Shown here in pieces: positions 1 to 8,156 of a DNA stretch of 64,000 bases (the stretch's first letter is position 1; each line of letters opens with the position of its first letter). The position numbers were made by a program, and so were the translations under genes. A model generated the notes under the pieces. That model had not been told where the DNA came from and searched no databases. It saw only the letters and a program-made list of their open reading frames with translations. Location: positions 24,023 to 88,022 of the forward strand of contig CAJQLW010000009.1 in NCBI GenBank assembly GCA_905479325.1, in the 5' to 3' direction. The DNA is from an uncultured Flavobacteriales bacterium (GTDB taxonomy: Bacteria; Bacteroidota; Bacteroidia; Flavobacteriales_E; Vicingaceae).

Positions 1-336
1 TTGTTTGATCAAAATCTACCTTGCAGAAATTGGTGAAGTCCACGGCTAGAGTGAGAAGTTAGGTCGCTAAGAAGAGAACAAGAATTGCGAATTTGCATAG
101 GCTTAGCCTAAGTTTATTGAAAAGGCTATTTACCTTACCAAGGGAGATCTCTGAAACCACGAGTTGGTAGAACGGAGAAGTCAGCCGAAGTCATAGTAGT
201 TAATGAGCTGAACATTAGTGAAGGACTGAACGATAATGGTCTTTAATAAATAATGGAGCAGTAGTATGTTAATGATAGTAATCTAGTACTAAAGCAGCCA
301 TTGATTAAGCGAGACAACAGAACAAATGAAGTATTA

Positions 337-1599
337 ATGATTAAACAATTAACAACAAAAGAAAATCTAAACGAAGCCTATTTGAAGGTGTATCGCAATA
401 AAGGAGCTGCGGGAGTTGATGGATTAAGTGTGCAAACACTAAAATCAACTCTTCAAGTAAATGGAAAGCGAATCACCCAAGAATTAGAATGTGGAGCTTA
501 TCAGCCGCTTCCGATATTGGGCGTTGAAATACCGAAAAGCAATGGTAAAACAAGGTTACTCGGTATACCAACTGCAACAGACCGAGTAGTTCAACAAGCA
601 TTACATCAAGTACTGCAGCCTATATTCGAAGTAGACTTCCAACAGCATAGTTATGGTTTTCGCCCAAAACGCAATGCAGGACAAGCCATTGCACAAAGCT
701 TGGAATATATTAATTCAGGATACCAGCATATAGTAGACATTGATTTGAAGTCTTTCTTCGATGAAGTAGAACACTACGTGCTTTTAGAGTTGATATACAG
801 AAAAGTAAAGTGCGAGCAAACCCTGGAATTATTGCGTTCATTTCTTAGAGCACCAATACTCATCAAAGGTAAATTACAAAAACGAAACAAAGGCGTGCCG
901 CAAGGCTCACCTTTAAGCCCTCTGCTCTCAAATATCTTACTCAATGAGTTAGATAAATTGTTAGAAAGTAGAAGTCTACGATATGTAAGATATGCCGATG
1001 ACTTTAGTGTTTATGTTAGAAGTAAAAACGCTGCAAAGCGAGTAGGGAACAACCTTTACTTGTATTTAAAGCAAAAACTTCGATTACCAATCAATCGACA
1101 GAAGAGCGGAATTCGTCGTCCTTTAACCTTTACTATTTTAGGTCACTCCTTTGTGGCATCTTACAAGAAAGGGTCAAAAGGAAAATATCAATTAGTGGTA
1201 GAAAAGTCGAAATGGAAAACCTTTAAAGCAAAGCTTAAAATGTTAACCAAGAAGACTATTCCTGCTGAATTTGATGAACGGATCCACCACATCAATTTGT
1301 TGGTTCGAGGTTGGATAAATTATTACAAACAAGCATCCATTCAAGCTAAACTTAAAAAGTTGGAAGAATGGTTAAGAAATCGATTGAGATACTGCATATG
1401 GCATCATTGGAAAAAGCCTGATCGGAAAAGGAAAAATCTAATTCGACTAGGAATTAACCAAGGACAAGCATATGCATGGAGCAGAACCAGAATGGGAGGA
1501 TGGGCAGTAGCTCAAAGTCCAATTCTAGGAACTACAATCACAATTGAACGGTTGAAAAGGAGAGGTTATATTAGTTTAGTCGAATACTACAAACGTTGA
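337..1599 (+). CDS. ltrA: Group II intron reverse transcriptase/maturase
   Basis: This is a multifunctional intron-encoded protein that helps the intron RNA splice and copies it into DNA during retrohoming. The RT core is complete: the QHSYGFRP block, DIDLKSFFDEV, the GVPQGSPLSPLLSN block and the catalytic YADD (encoded at 991-1002). A C-terminal maturase (domain X) follows, with INLLVRGWINYYKQAS. No HNH endonuclease domain follows; the protein ends soon after the maturase, so it is an endonuclease-less type. I chose ATG 337 (420 aa). The frame also opens at TTG 301 (432 aa), and the extra N-terminal residues could belong to the RT-0 region. No ribosome binding site favours either. Confidence 0.93.
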   Translation: MIKQLTTKENLNEAYLKVYRNKGAAGVDGLSVQTLKSTLQVNGKRITQELECGAYQPLPILGVEIPKSNGKTRLLGIPTATDRVVQQALHQVLQPIFEVDFQQHSYGFRPKRNAGQAIAQSLEYINSGYQHIVDIDLKSFFDEVEHYVLLELIYRKVKCEQTLELLRSFLRAPILIKGKLQKRNKGVPQGSPLSPLLSNILLNELDKLLESRSLRYVRYADDFSVYVRSKNAAKRVGNNLYLYLKQKLRLPINRQKSGIRRPLTFTILGHSFVASYKKGSKGKYQLVVEKSKWKTFKAKLKMLTKKTIPAEFDERIHHINLLVRGWINYYKQASIQAKLKKLEEWLRNRLRYCIWHHWKKPDRKRKNLIRLGINQGQAYAWSRTRMGGWAVAQSPILGTTITIERLKRRGYISLVEYYKR

Positions 1600-1611
1600 T
1601 GTATCATTATT

Positions 1612-1658
1612 GAACCGCCGTATACGAGACCCGTACCGATAGCTATCGGTACGGTGGT
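1612..1658 (+). ncRNA. Group II intron domain V with an extra hairpin
   Basis: Bases 1614-1622 pair with 1650-1658 (nine pairs, one of them G-U), and 1623-1626 pair with 1632-1635 to form the apical stem. This matches the domain V layout I recall for this intron class. In related introns a two-base CG bulge separates the apical and basal 3' strands. Here that place (1636-1649) is filled by fourteen bases that are themselves a palindrome, CCGATAGCTATCGG. The bulge is part of the catalytic metal site in group II introns, so splicing activity is doubtful. The comparison with the family consensus is from memory. Confidence 0.65.
1631..1654. repeat. Perfect 24-bp palindrome inside intron domain V
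   Basis: Bases 1631-1642 are the exact reverse complement of 1643-1654. The core CCGATAGCTATCGG recurs with one change at 11446-11459, inside another hairpin. This suggests a small dispersed palindromic element of the genome that landed in the intron, rather than native intron sequence. The fully paired palindrome would compete with normal domain V folding. Confidence 0.8.
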
Positions 1659-1721
1659 GTGAGAGGTGAACTCCGGCTATATTAGTCTGAGCCATCTACT
1701 CGATTGCAAGGCGTTTTTCTT

Positions 1722-2105
1722 TTAAAAGTCAGCGTCCGTAATAACTAAAACGTATTCGTGACTTGCTACTGCCCTTTGGTCATCAACGTCCGAAGTCCAA
1801 TTGGATAATAATTTGTAATCTTTTGTCAAAGTGTCTCCTGTGGCATTTGTAATTAACAAGTCATTTCCAAACATAGAAGTTGGTTCAAAATAATCAGTTT
1901 CCTTGCCGCGCTTGCTCCAAGCTGCAACATCTTTTTTTTCGCTCGGGTTAATCATTTTGTCGATTTGGCTTGAGGCGATAATGTTCTCACCGTCAACTGA
2001 TATAATACTTGAGGATTGGTTGTCGATATAGTAATCAACGTAAGTTTCCTTTTCACAAGAACTTAAGAAAATTATTGTCAGAAATAGAAATGATAATTGT
2101 TTCAT
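1722..2105 (-). CDS. Small predicted lipoprotein, function unknown
   Basis: This 127-aa protein begins with a short signal peptide ending in a lipobox-like FLSSC (Cys about residue 17), so it should be exported and lipid-anchored. The mature part is hydrophilic with no motif I recognise. The ORF is monocistronic on the minus strand. Its stop lies only about 18 bases from the group II intron 3' end. A TACCTTTG box (2292-2299, minus strand) about 190 bases upstream could be its promoter, though that leaves a long leader. Confidence 0.7.
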   Translation of the reverse strand: MKQLSFLFLTIIFLSSCEKETYVDYYIDNQSSSIISVDGENIIASSQIDKMINPSEKKDVAAWSKRGKETDYFEPTSMFGNDLLITNATGDTLTKDYKLLSNWTSDVDDQRAVASHEYVLVITDADF

Positions 2106-2502
2106 ATTATTTGCTTGATTATTTTGGAGTTTAACGTCATTAATCGCAGTTTATTTTAATGCCTTACAACACTTGCACATGCGTATAATTAACTATGTTC
2201 ACACTATGTCTTTGGTGCAAGAGTGTTTTTTTAAATGGATTTAAGTTCAGTTCAAAATTATAGAATTGAATATTTTACCAATTTGTTGTTCCAAAGGTAA
2301 ACAGCCCAATTCACTAAAATGCACTTAGAAATACCTGTTTTTCATTTTTTTTATTGAGGTTGTGGGAGAGGAGAGAGAAGACAGCAGCTGTGACCAGGAA
2401 ATACTCTTCTACGGCTTCTATTTTTAATGGTGGTTGCACATCGCGTTGAACTTTTGGAAACCAAGGAAAACTCTAGTTGCTATTTACGATGTTAGCAACT
2501 GT
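2106..2502. other. Intergenic region with a long-loop hairpin
   Basis: About 400 bases hold no convincing gene. Bases 2168-2178 pair with 2215-2227 (two-base bulge, 36-base loop), and seven T follow at 2226-2232, so on the + strand this resembles a weak terminator. A minus-strand TAnnTTTG-type box (TACCTTTG) lies at 2292-2299. The rest shows nothing recognisable. I considered an integron attC site but found no matching core pair. Confidence 0.4.
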
Positions 2503-3045
2503 TTATTTTGGGATTTGGTGATCGTAACTAAGAACACGTTTTAATTTCCAATCCCCATTTTCAATAATCCATAAATGAGTGAATCTGGCGGTATTTGTTT
2601 TTCGAGCAACTTCGCCTTCATACTGTTGATAGAAATCATGAACCCCATTTTGGATTGCACCATATAATACTTGACTATTGTCTTTGTACAAAGGAAATAC
2701 TTCCATAGAGCCTTCTACTAAAGTTCTCCAAGTTTTAAAAGGCAATTCTCTAATTCCATTTATACTAGTTACAAATTCACTTTTAGTCTCAGTTATACCA
2801 TGTTCATCATGATAAAACTCAAAGTCAGTTGATGTCAATTTTGCAACTTGTAAGGTATCTATTTGATTAAATCCAATTTGAAAAAGTAAACTGTCTTTTT
2901 CTCTGATTAGCTTAACTATTTTTTGGTCTTCAGGAGTTACTTCATCAGCAGTAATCGAAGTGTCTTTTGCTTTATGGTTGTCTATATCTGTGCATGAAAA
3001 CAATGCGAAAATCAGAGCTAGTATAATAGGATTTACTATTTTCAA
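2503..3045 (-). CDS. Predicted lipoprotein with NTF2/SnoaL-like domain
   Basis: This 180-aa protein has a signal peptide with a lipobox-like ALFSC at about residue 18. The mature region carries features typical of the SnoaL/DUF4440 NTF2-like fold: an N-terminal helix (PEDQKIVKLIREKDSLLFQ), a strand ending in an FxHDEHG-like stretch, and a C-terminal HLWIIENGDWKLKRVLSYDH strand pair. Such domains bind small ligands or act as enzymes, and no specific activity can be assigned. It is monocistronic. The fold assignment is from pattern recognition only. Confidence 0.65.
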   Translation of the reverse strand: MKIVNPIILALIFALFSCTDIDNHKAKDTSITADEVTPEDQKIVKLIREKDSLLFQIGFNQIDTLQVAKLTSTDFEFYHDEHGITETKSEFVTSINGIRELPFKTWRTLVEGSMEVFPLYKDNSQVLYGAIQNGVHDFYQQYEGEVARKTNTARFTHLWIIENGDWKLKRVLSYDHQIPK

Positions 3046-3173
3046 TTGTAGAGTTTTATTGTTACTAACACCAGTGTAAACGGAAAGGTACGCTTATACA
3101 TCTTACGTTTCTAGACAAAAGTCTTATTTCAATTGCATTGACCATTTCACATTCAACATTCTACATTTTATCC

Positions 3174-3211
3174 AGATTGCTTCTCTCCGTTGCACTCCAT
3201 TCGCAATGACG
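3174..3211. repeat. Dispersed repeat, GTCATTGCGA...AAGCAATCT type
   Basis: Read on the minus strand, this stretch begins CCGTCATTGCG and ends GAAGCAATCT. It matches a short interspersed motif I recall from many Bacteroidota intergenic regions. It is preceded by low-complexity CATTCAACATTCTACATT-type sequence. No coding potential is seen in the 175-base gap between the flanking genes. Confidence 0.4.
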
Positions 3212-3220
3212 GTGATTAGC

Positions 3221-4984
3221 TTATATCCTCGCCTGATAGGTATACAAATCGTAATACCTGCCTTCTTTTGCAATCAGTTCGTCGTGGTTGCCTTGTTCAG
3301 CTATGTTGCCCTCTTCAATCACTAAAATCTGGGTGGCTTGTTTAATGGTGCTTAGCCTGTGGGCAATTACAAAAGTAGTTCGTCCTTTCATAAGTTCTGC
3401 TAAACTTTTTTGAATCAAGGCTTCACTCTCATTATCGAGGTTAGAGGTGGCTTCATCTAAAATAATAATTCGCGGATCGGCTAAAATGGCTCTTGCTATG
3501 GCAATTCGCTGCCGCTGACCACCAGAAAGTTTCACTCCGCGTTCGCCAATTAAGGTTTCTAATCCCTCTTCAAAACGATCGGTAAATTCGTATACATAAG
3601 CCGCTTGCACCACATGTTGCAATTGTTCTTCCGTAGCATTTGGCCTTGGAAATAAGATGTTTTCTTTAATGGTTCCCTCAAACAAAAATTCATCTTGCAA
3701 AACCACGCCTAAATTTTTTCGGTAACTGCTCAACTGAACTTTCGAAAGATTCTGTCCGTCAACGGTAATTTTTCCCGAAAGGGGATTTAGGAAGGTAGCT
3801 GTTAACCCTGCAATGGTCGATTTTCCTGATCCGGAACTCCCCACTAATGCGGTAACACTTCCCGATGGTGCTTTGAAACTAATGTTGTGCAACACCTCCT
3901 TATTTTCCTCGTATGCAAATGAAACATTGTTGAACTCTATGTCTCCTTTCAGCTTTTCCAATTCGATGGTTCGTTCTTCCAAATCTGCTTCTGCTGTCAT
4001 GTTCATTAACTCCTCTGTTCGGTCTAAACCGGCTAGGGCTTCGGTTAATTGACTGCCAATGTTGCTCATTTGCACAATGGGGGCAATCATGAAACCCAAT
4101 AACAAGGTGAATGAAATAAAATCTCCTGTAGAAAGGCTGCCGTTCATAATTTTATATCCGCCTATTCCCATAATTCCTGCAGAAGCAATTCCCAATAAAA
4201 AGGCTGAGGAAGATGTCATTAATGCAGTAGCCGTTAAGCTCTTTTTTACATTCTGAAACAAGCGATCTACGCCCTCTTCAAAACTTTTATTTTCTTGCTC
4301 TTCTGAGTTAAAGGCTTTAATTACTCGAACACCTGCTAAGGTTTCAGTCAACCTTCCGGTTACTTCAGCATTTATTACGCCTCGTTTTCTAAAAATTGGA
4401 CGTATGTATTTGAACGCTTTCAGTGCAACAATTCCAAATACAGCCACAGGCACCAACACAAACAACGTCATTTCCCAAGAAATTCGAATGAGCAGCACCA
4501 ACGAAATAACTGCCGTAATGGTTCCTCCCACCATTTGTACCAAGCCAGTTCCTATTAAATTTCGAACGCCTTCAACGTCGGTCATAATTCTTGAAACTAG
4601 CGTACCAGATTTTGTATTGTCGAAAAAGCTAATGGGCAACGACAGGACTTTCTTTTGCACCTTTGCTCGCAATTCAGAAATGAGAAATTGCGCTTGCACA
4701 CTTAAAATTCGAGTGAGTAGGAAAGAAGTAACAGCTGAAACCAAAATGGCTATGCCTACAAAAATTAAAAGGAACTTTAAACCTTCAAAGTCTTTGTTAG
4801 GAATTACAACGTCAAGTAACTCCTTGCTTTTCCATGGCAATACTAAACTCGCTAAACGGCTTATTACAATAAGGATTAAACCAATGAAAACCAGATTTCT
4901 TCTTGGCCAAATAATGGTTTTAAAGGCCGAGGCCATCGTTACGTTTGACGCCTTTTTTTCTTGTTTTTCTGCCATGTGTTTCAT
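3221..4984 (-). CDS. ABC exporter, MsbA/lipid-exporter type, fused TMD-NBD
   Basis: This 587-aa half-transporter has about six membrane helices in residues 25-320, followed by a nucleotide-binding domain. The NBD has a Walker A GSSGSGKST (about residue 382), signature LSGGQRQR (about 486), Walker B RIIILDEAT (about 505) and switch His in VIAHRLST. It is of the size and build of MsbA/LmrA exporters, which flip lipids or drugs out of the inner membrane as homodimers. The substrate cannot be told. An ATG three codons downstream (MAEKQEKK) is an alternative start. It is transcribed divergently from the TonB receptor. Confidence 0.9.
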   Translation of the reverse strand: MKHMAEKQEKKASNVTMASAFKTIIWPRRNLVFIGLILIVISRLASLVLPWKSKELLDVVIPNKDFEGLKFLLIFVGIAILVSAVTSFLLTRILSVQAQFLISELRAKVQKKVLSLPISFFDNTKSGTLVSRIMTDVEGVRNLIGTGLVQMVGGTITAVISLVLLIRISWEMTLFVLVPVAVFGIVALKAFKYIRPIFRKRGVINAEVTGRLTETLAGVRVIKAFNSEEQENKSFEEGVDRLFQNVKKSLTATALMTSSSAFLLGIASAGIMGIGGYKIMNGSLSTGDFISFTLLLGFMIAPIVQMSNIGSQLTEALAGLDRTEELMNMTAEADLEERTIELEKLKGDIEFNNVSFAYEENKEVLHNISFKAPSGSVTALVGSSGSGKSTIAGLTATFLNPLSGKITVDGQNLSKVQLSSYRKNLGVVLQDEFLFEGTIKENILFPRPNATEEQLQHVVQAAYVYEFTDRFEEGLETLIGERGVKLSGGQRQRIAIARAILADPRIIILDEATSNLDNESEALIQKSLAELMKGRTTFVIAHRLSTIKQATQILVIEEGNIAEQGNHDELIAKEGRYYDLYTYQARI

Positions 4985-5066
4985 GCGGTAAAAGTAGCGT
5001 AACTGTTTCTCTTGATGGAAACGTTTTTAAAATATATGTCAAAACATTTATTGGGCTAATTCGTTT

Positions 5067-5074
5067 TACATTTG
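5067..5074 (+). promoter_or_regulatory. -7 box TACATTTG upstream of TonB receptor
   Basis: This is an exact match to the Bacteroidota TAnnTTTG -7 consensus, 22 bases before the ATG at 5097. No TTG at the canonical spacing of about 19 is present; a TTG at 5051-5053 lies closer than usual. Confidence 0.45.
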
Positions 5075-5096
5075 AACCACCAAAAAATAGTTATTA

Positions 5097-7454
5097 ATGA
5101 AACCAAATCAACCAATCTTGCTCTTACTGAGCATTTTTTTGTTTCAATTTTCATTCGCTCAAACTTCCAAAATTGAAGGATATGTGAAAGACATTAAGGG
5201 TGTACCCTTGATTGGAGCAACTGTATTTATTGAAGGTACTACAACAGGAGCTTCGACCAATGTAGATGGTTTTTATACCATTGAAAATGTTGAGGTTGGT
5301 TCGTACAATTTAGTGGCAAGGTTTATTGGCTATGAAAGTCAAACCAAGTTTAACATCATTCTCAAATCAGCAGGAAATCAACCATACAATTTTACCTTGG
5401 AGGAACAATCTACCGATGTTGGCGAGGTTGTAATTACTGCTGAAAAAAGCAGAGTCAGTCGACCAAAAGAAACACCACTTTCTACCCAAAAACTTTCGGC
5501 TACCGAATTGGAGACTTACCCAGGAGGAAATAACGATGTGGTTCGAGTGGCACAATCCTTACCAGGAGTTTCGCCTTCCGTTGGAGGATTTAGAAACGAT
5601 TTAATTATTCGAGGTGGAGCACCCAATGAGTCGGTTTACTATTTGGATGGAGTTGAAATTCCAAACATCAATCATTTTTCTACCCAAGGAGCGGGAGGGG
5701 GACCAGTTGGTTTATTAAATGTCTCTTTTATTGATAATGTTACACTTTCTTCTTCGGCATTTGGAGCGCAATATGACAACCCACTTTCGGGAGTGCTACA
5801 GTTTGAGCAGCGCGTCGGAAATACGAGAGATTTCAGCACCAACATTCGTGTAAGCGCAAGTGAAACGGCGGTTACCTTGAATGGTCCGCTATTTAAAGGG
5901 GATAAAGAAGAGAGTAAAACAAGCTTTATAGTTTCAGGTAGAAGGAGTTATTTGCAGTATTTATTTTCTTTAATCGGCTTGCCCATCCGCCCAGATTATT
6001 ATGATTATCAATATAAATTAACACACAAGATTAACGCTTACAACACGCTAAACTTAATTGGCGTAGGCTCAATTGATGATTTTACAGTGGCAACAAGCGA
6101 TGATTTAGACATTGACGGACAAGCTACTTTTGAGCAAGTTCCGTACATTGAACAGAATTCGAATACCATTGGTTTGAGCTGGAAAAAGCTATTTAAAAAT
6201 GAAAAGGCGTTCATGACAACAACGCTGAGTAATAACTTTTTGGTGAATGATTTTTCACGCTACCGAGACAATGAAAACAGGGAAGGACGCTTTTTTAACA
6301 ATGATTCGCGAGAAATGGAAACCAAGTTGAGGTATGCATACAATTATTTCAATCAAGGTTGGAAATGGGTAGCAGGTTTCAATGTGCAACGCAGCGACTA
6401 CCGGAATAAAACCGAAGACTTGAACCGCGGGTTTTTATATGAAACAGAAATTGACTTTTTGAAATACGGACTATTTTCCAATGTTACGAAGTCCTTTTTT
6501 GAGAATCGCTTAGATGTTTCTTTTGGCGTTAGAGCCGATGCAGATTCATTTACCGAAGACAATAACATTGGGCAAACCATTTCACCTAGAGTGGGACTTT
6601 CGTATAGCTTAACCGAAAAGTGGAAAGTGAATGGAACCGTTGGAAGGTATTACAAAATAGCGCCTTATACCATTTTAGGATTTAGAGATCAAAATGGAGC
6701 ATTGGTCAACCGATCGGCAGATTATACGCGTAGCGATCACTTTGTATTGGGCATAGAGCGCATTTTAGGTCCAGCTTCCAACATTACTTTAGAAGGTTTC
6801 TATAAGGTTTACAGTGATTATCCAGTTTCTGTGGCCGATAGTGTTTCGTTGGCAAATAAAGGTGCAGGTTTTGAAGTGTTAGGCAACGAAGCATTAGCCA
6901 CTGTAGGCGAAGGAAGGAGTTATGGTTTAGAGTTGTTGTTTCAGCAAAAATTAACTAGGAATTTCTATGGAATATTATCGTACACGTACTTTTACAGTGA
7001 GTTTACTGGATTTGATACAGATGAATATTTGCCCTCTGTTTGGGACAGCAGACATTTAATTTCGTTTACTGGAGGCTACAAATTAAAACGGCAATGGGAG
7101 TTAAGTGCGCGTTGGCGATTTGCAGGAGAAACACCTTTTGTGCCAACGGATGAGGCAGCAACCATTAATTTTTACCCAGAAATTATTCCCGATTACAATC
7201 GTTTAGGAGATGAAAAGCTTGGGGTTTTTAGTCAATTGGATATTCGAGTGGACAAAAAATGGAACTTTAACAAGCTGTCGTTGAACGTGTTTTTAGAAAT
7301 TCAGAATGCTTTGGCAAGCGAAGCTCCACAGCCTCCAAGTTTTGCCTTGGGAAGAAATACAGATGGAAGTTTAACCAATCCGAGAAGTCTACAGCAACTG
7401 CCTATTGAAGATGGTTCTGTCATTCCATCAATTGGAATTGTGGTAGATTTTTGA
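5097..7454 (+). CDS. TonB-dependent outer-membrane receptor
   Basis: This 785-aa protein has a Sec signal peptide (residues 1-21, ending FSFAQ). Next is a carboxypeptidase-regulatory-like/CarboxypepD_reg domain (about 25-105, with IEGYVKD...GATVFIEGT). A TonB plug domain (about 130-235, with DLIIRGGAPNESVYYLDG) and a 22-stranded-type barrel follow. It imports a large or scarce ligand across the outer membrane using TonB energy. No SusD partner follows, so it is not a classical polysaccharide-utilisation SusC. The ligand is unknown. The C-terminus ends in an aromatic strand (IGIVVDF) as barrels do. Confidence 0.9.
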   Translation: MKPNQPILLLLSIFLFQFSFAQTSKIEGYVKDIKGVPLIGATVFIEGTTTGASTNVDGFYTIENVEVGSYNLVARFIGYESQTKFNIILKSAGNQPYNFTLEEQSTDVGEVVITAEKSRVSRPKETPLSTQKLSATELETYPGGNNDVVRVAQSLPGVSPSVGGFRNDLIIRGGAPNESVYYLDGVEIPNINHFSTQGAGGGPVGLLNVSFIDNVTLSSSAFGAQYDNPLSGVLQFEQRVGNTRDFSTNIRVSASETAVTLNGPLFKGDKEESKTSFIVSGRRSYLQYLFSLIGLPIRPDYYDYQYKLTHKINAYNTLNLIGVGSIDDFTVATSDDLDIDGQATFEQVPYIEQNSNTIGLSWKKLFKNEKAFMTTTLSNNFLVNDFSRYRDNENREGRFFNNDSREMETKLRYAYNYFNQGWKWVAGFNVQRSDYRNKTEDLNRGFLYETEIDFLKYGLFSNVTKSFFENRLDVSFGVRADADSFTEDNNIGQTISPRVGLSYSLTEKWKVNGTVGRYYKIAPYTILGFRDQNGALVNRSADYTRSDHFVLGIERILGPASNITLEGFYKVYSDYPVSVADSVSLANKGAGFEVLGNEALATVGEGRSYGLELLFQQKLTRNFYGILSYTYFYSEFTGFDTDEYLPSVWDSRHLISFTGGYKLKRQWELSARWRFAGETPFVPTDEAATINFYPEIIPDYNRLGDEKLGVFSQLDIRVDKKWNFNKLSLNVFLEIQNALASEAPQPPSFALGRNTDGSLTNPRSLQQLPIEDGSVIPSIGIVVDF

Positions 7455-7495
7455 TGCGGGGCAACGTTAGTTGAAAGCGTTTGGTTTTCTAAAAT

Positions 7496-7918
7496 CTAGG
7501 CAACAACCTTCTCTGCGATAGCTGTACAAGAAAGATTTGATTTCATCTCTTCAACATAGTTTAGAAACTTTTCTTTGTCTTCTTCTGACATAACCTGAGT
7601 AGAAATTAAGGTTTCCTTTCCTTTAGAAATGAAGGTGGTCTCATCTAAAAACTGTCTGATTTCTTGAATATCTTTTAAGTGCGTTCTTCTAAATGGAGCA
7701 GCACTTACCCAGAGTACATTGTTTTTTATGCTCAAGTGCGGTTTGTAGTAGGAATAAAAACCTACAAAAAGATAAAAAATTGAGAGTCCCATGTTAGCAC
7801 CCCAGAACTCATCATTGAAAAAGACCAATCCTAAAATTCCTAAAAGAAACAAGGCTACTCCTAAAATCAGCCACAGCTTTCTATATTTTGGATTATGATA
7901 TACTGTTAAATCTTTCAT
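7496..7918 (-). CDS. Small membrane protein, function unknown
   Basis: This 140-aa protein has two closely spaced hydrophobic segments (about residues 15-33 and 41-58), followed by a soluble tail of about 80 residues with a basic patch (APFRRTHLKDI). The arrangement resembles bacterial PH-like membrane proteins that use two helices as an anchor, but I do not recognise a family. It is convergent with the TonB receptor gene. A near-match minus-strand -7 box (TAAATTTA at 7942-7949) lies just upstream. Confidence 0.6.
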   Translation of the reverse strand: MKDLTVYHNPKYRKLWLILGVALFLLGILGLVFFNDEFWGANMGLSIFYLFVGFYSYYKPHLSIKNNVLWVSAAPFRRTHLKDIQEIRQFLDETTFISKGKETLISTQVMSEEDKEKFLNYVEEMKSNLSCTAIAEKVVA

Positions 7919-8124
7919 AGTCTAAACCGATTGGTTTTGTGTAAATTTAGTAAAAAATAGATATTAGCATTTCATTATAAGCTATTTGAAATTTTGATGG
8001 AGTGGGCATATTTCGCCTGCTCATTTTTTATGTAAGATGAAATAATGTAAAAAGGTCACTTTAATACCTTTGAAGAGTTAAAGATTAGTCGATTATTTTT
8101 TCGGTTTTAATCAATAATCTCGCT

Positions 8125-8132
8125 TAAATTTG
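8125..8132 (+). promoter_or_regulatory. -7 box TAAATTTG that sets the HisC-like start
   Basis: This is an exact TAnnTTTG match ending 24 bases before ATG 8157. Transcription from it would begin downstream of the in-frame TTG at 8130, so the TTG cannot be the start and ATG 8157 is preferred. A second match (TACCTTTG) lies at 8065-8072. Confidence 0.5.
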
Positions 8133-8156
8133 GGCAACACATTTAGTCGAAGAGTC

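Larger units (their letters stand above)
1..1704 (+). mobile_element. Group II intron, 5' end outside the window
   Basis: The first 300 bases contain no gene and read as intron RNA (domains I-III). They are followed by an intron-type reverse transcriptase in the domain IV position, then a domain V-like hairpin (1614-1658) and a domain VI-like stem. The 3' end is placed at about 1704 because the terminal CTACTCGAT resembles intron ends of this bacterial class; that boundary is recalled, not computed. Only about 300 bases precede the ORF, which is short for domains I-III, so the 5' splice site probably lies upstream of the window. The 3' flank runs directly into the 3' end of the minus-strand lipoprotein gene that stops at 1722. 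Confidence 0.85.

Noticed and set aside
301..1599. Reverse transcriptase as part of a retron, DGR or CRISPR-linked system
   Set aside because: It has a maturase domain and is followed by group II intron domains V and VI. No template repeat, effector or cas genes are near.
2110..2235. Possible integron attC site upstream of the small lipoprotein gene
   Set aside because: GTTAAAC near 2128 (minus strand) looks like a core site, and there is a bulged hairpin. However, no partner RYYYAAC core sits at the right distance, no further cassettes follow, and no integrase is seen.
4404..4991. 195-codon + strand frame opposite the ABC transporter
   Set aside because: It is wholly antisense to a gene with all ABC motifs, and its translation is low-complexity Thr/Asn/Ile-rich, as expected for a shadow frame.
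8130..8156. TTG 8130 as start of the HisC-like enzyme
   Set aside because: The TTG overlaps a -7 promoter box, so it would lie upstream of the transcript. ATG 8157 gives the normal N-terminus.
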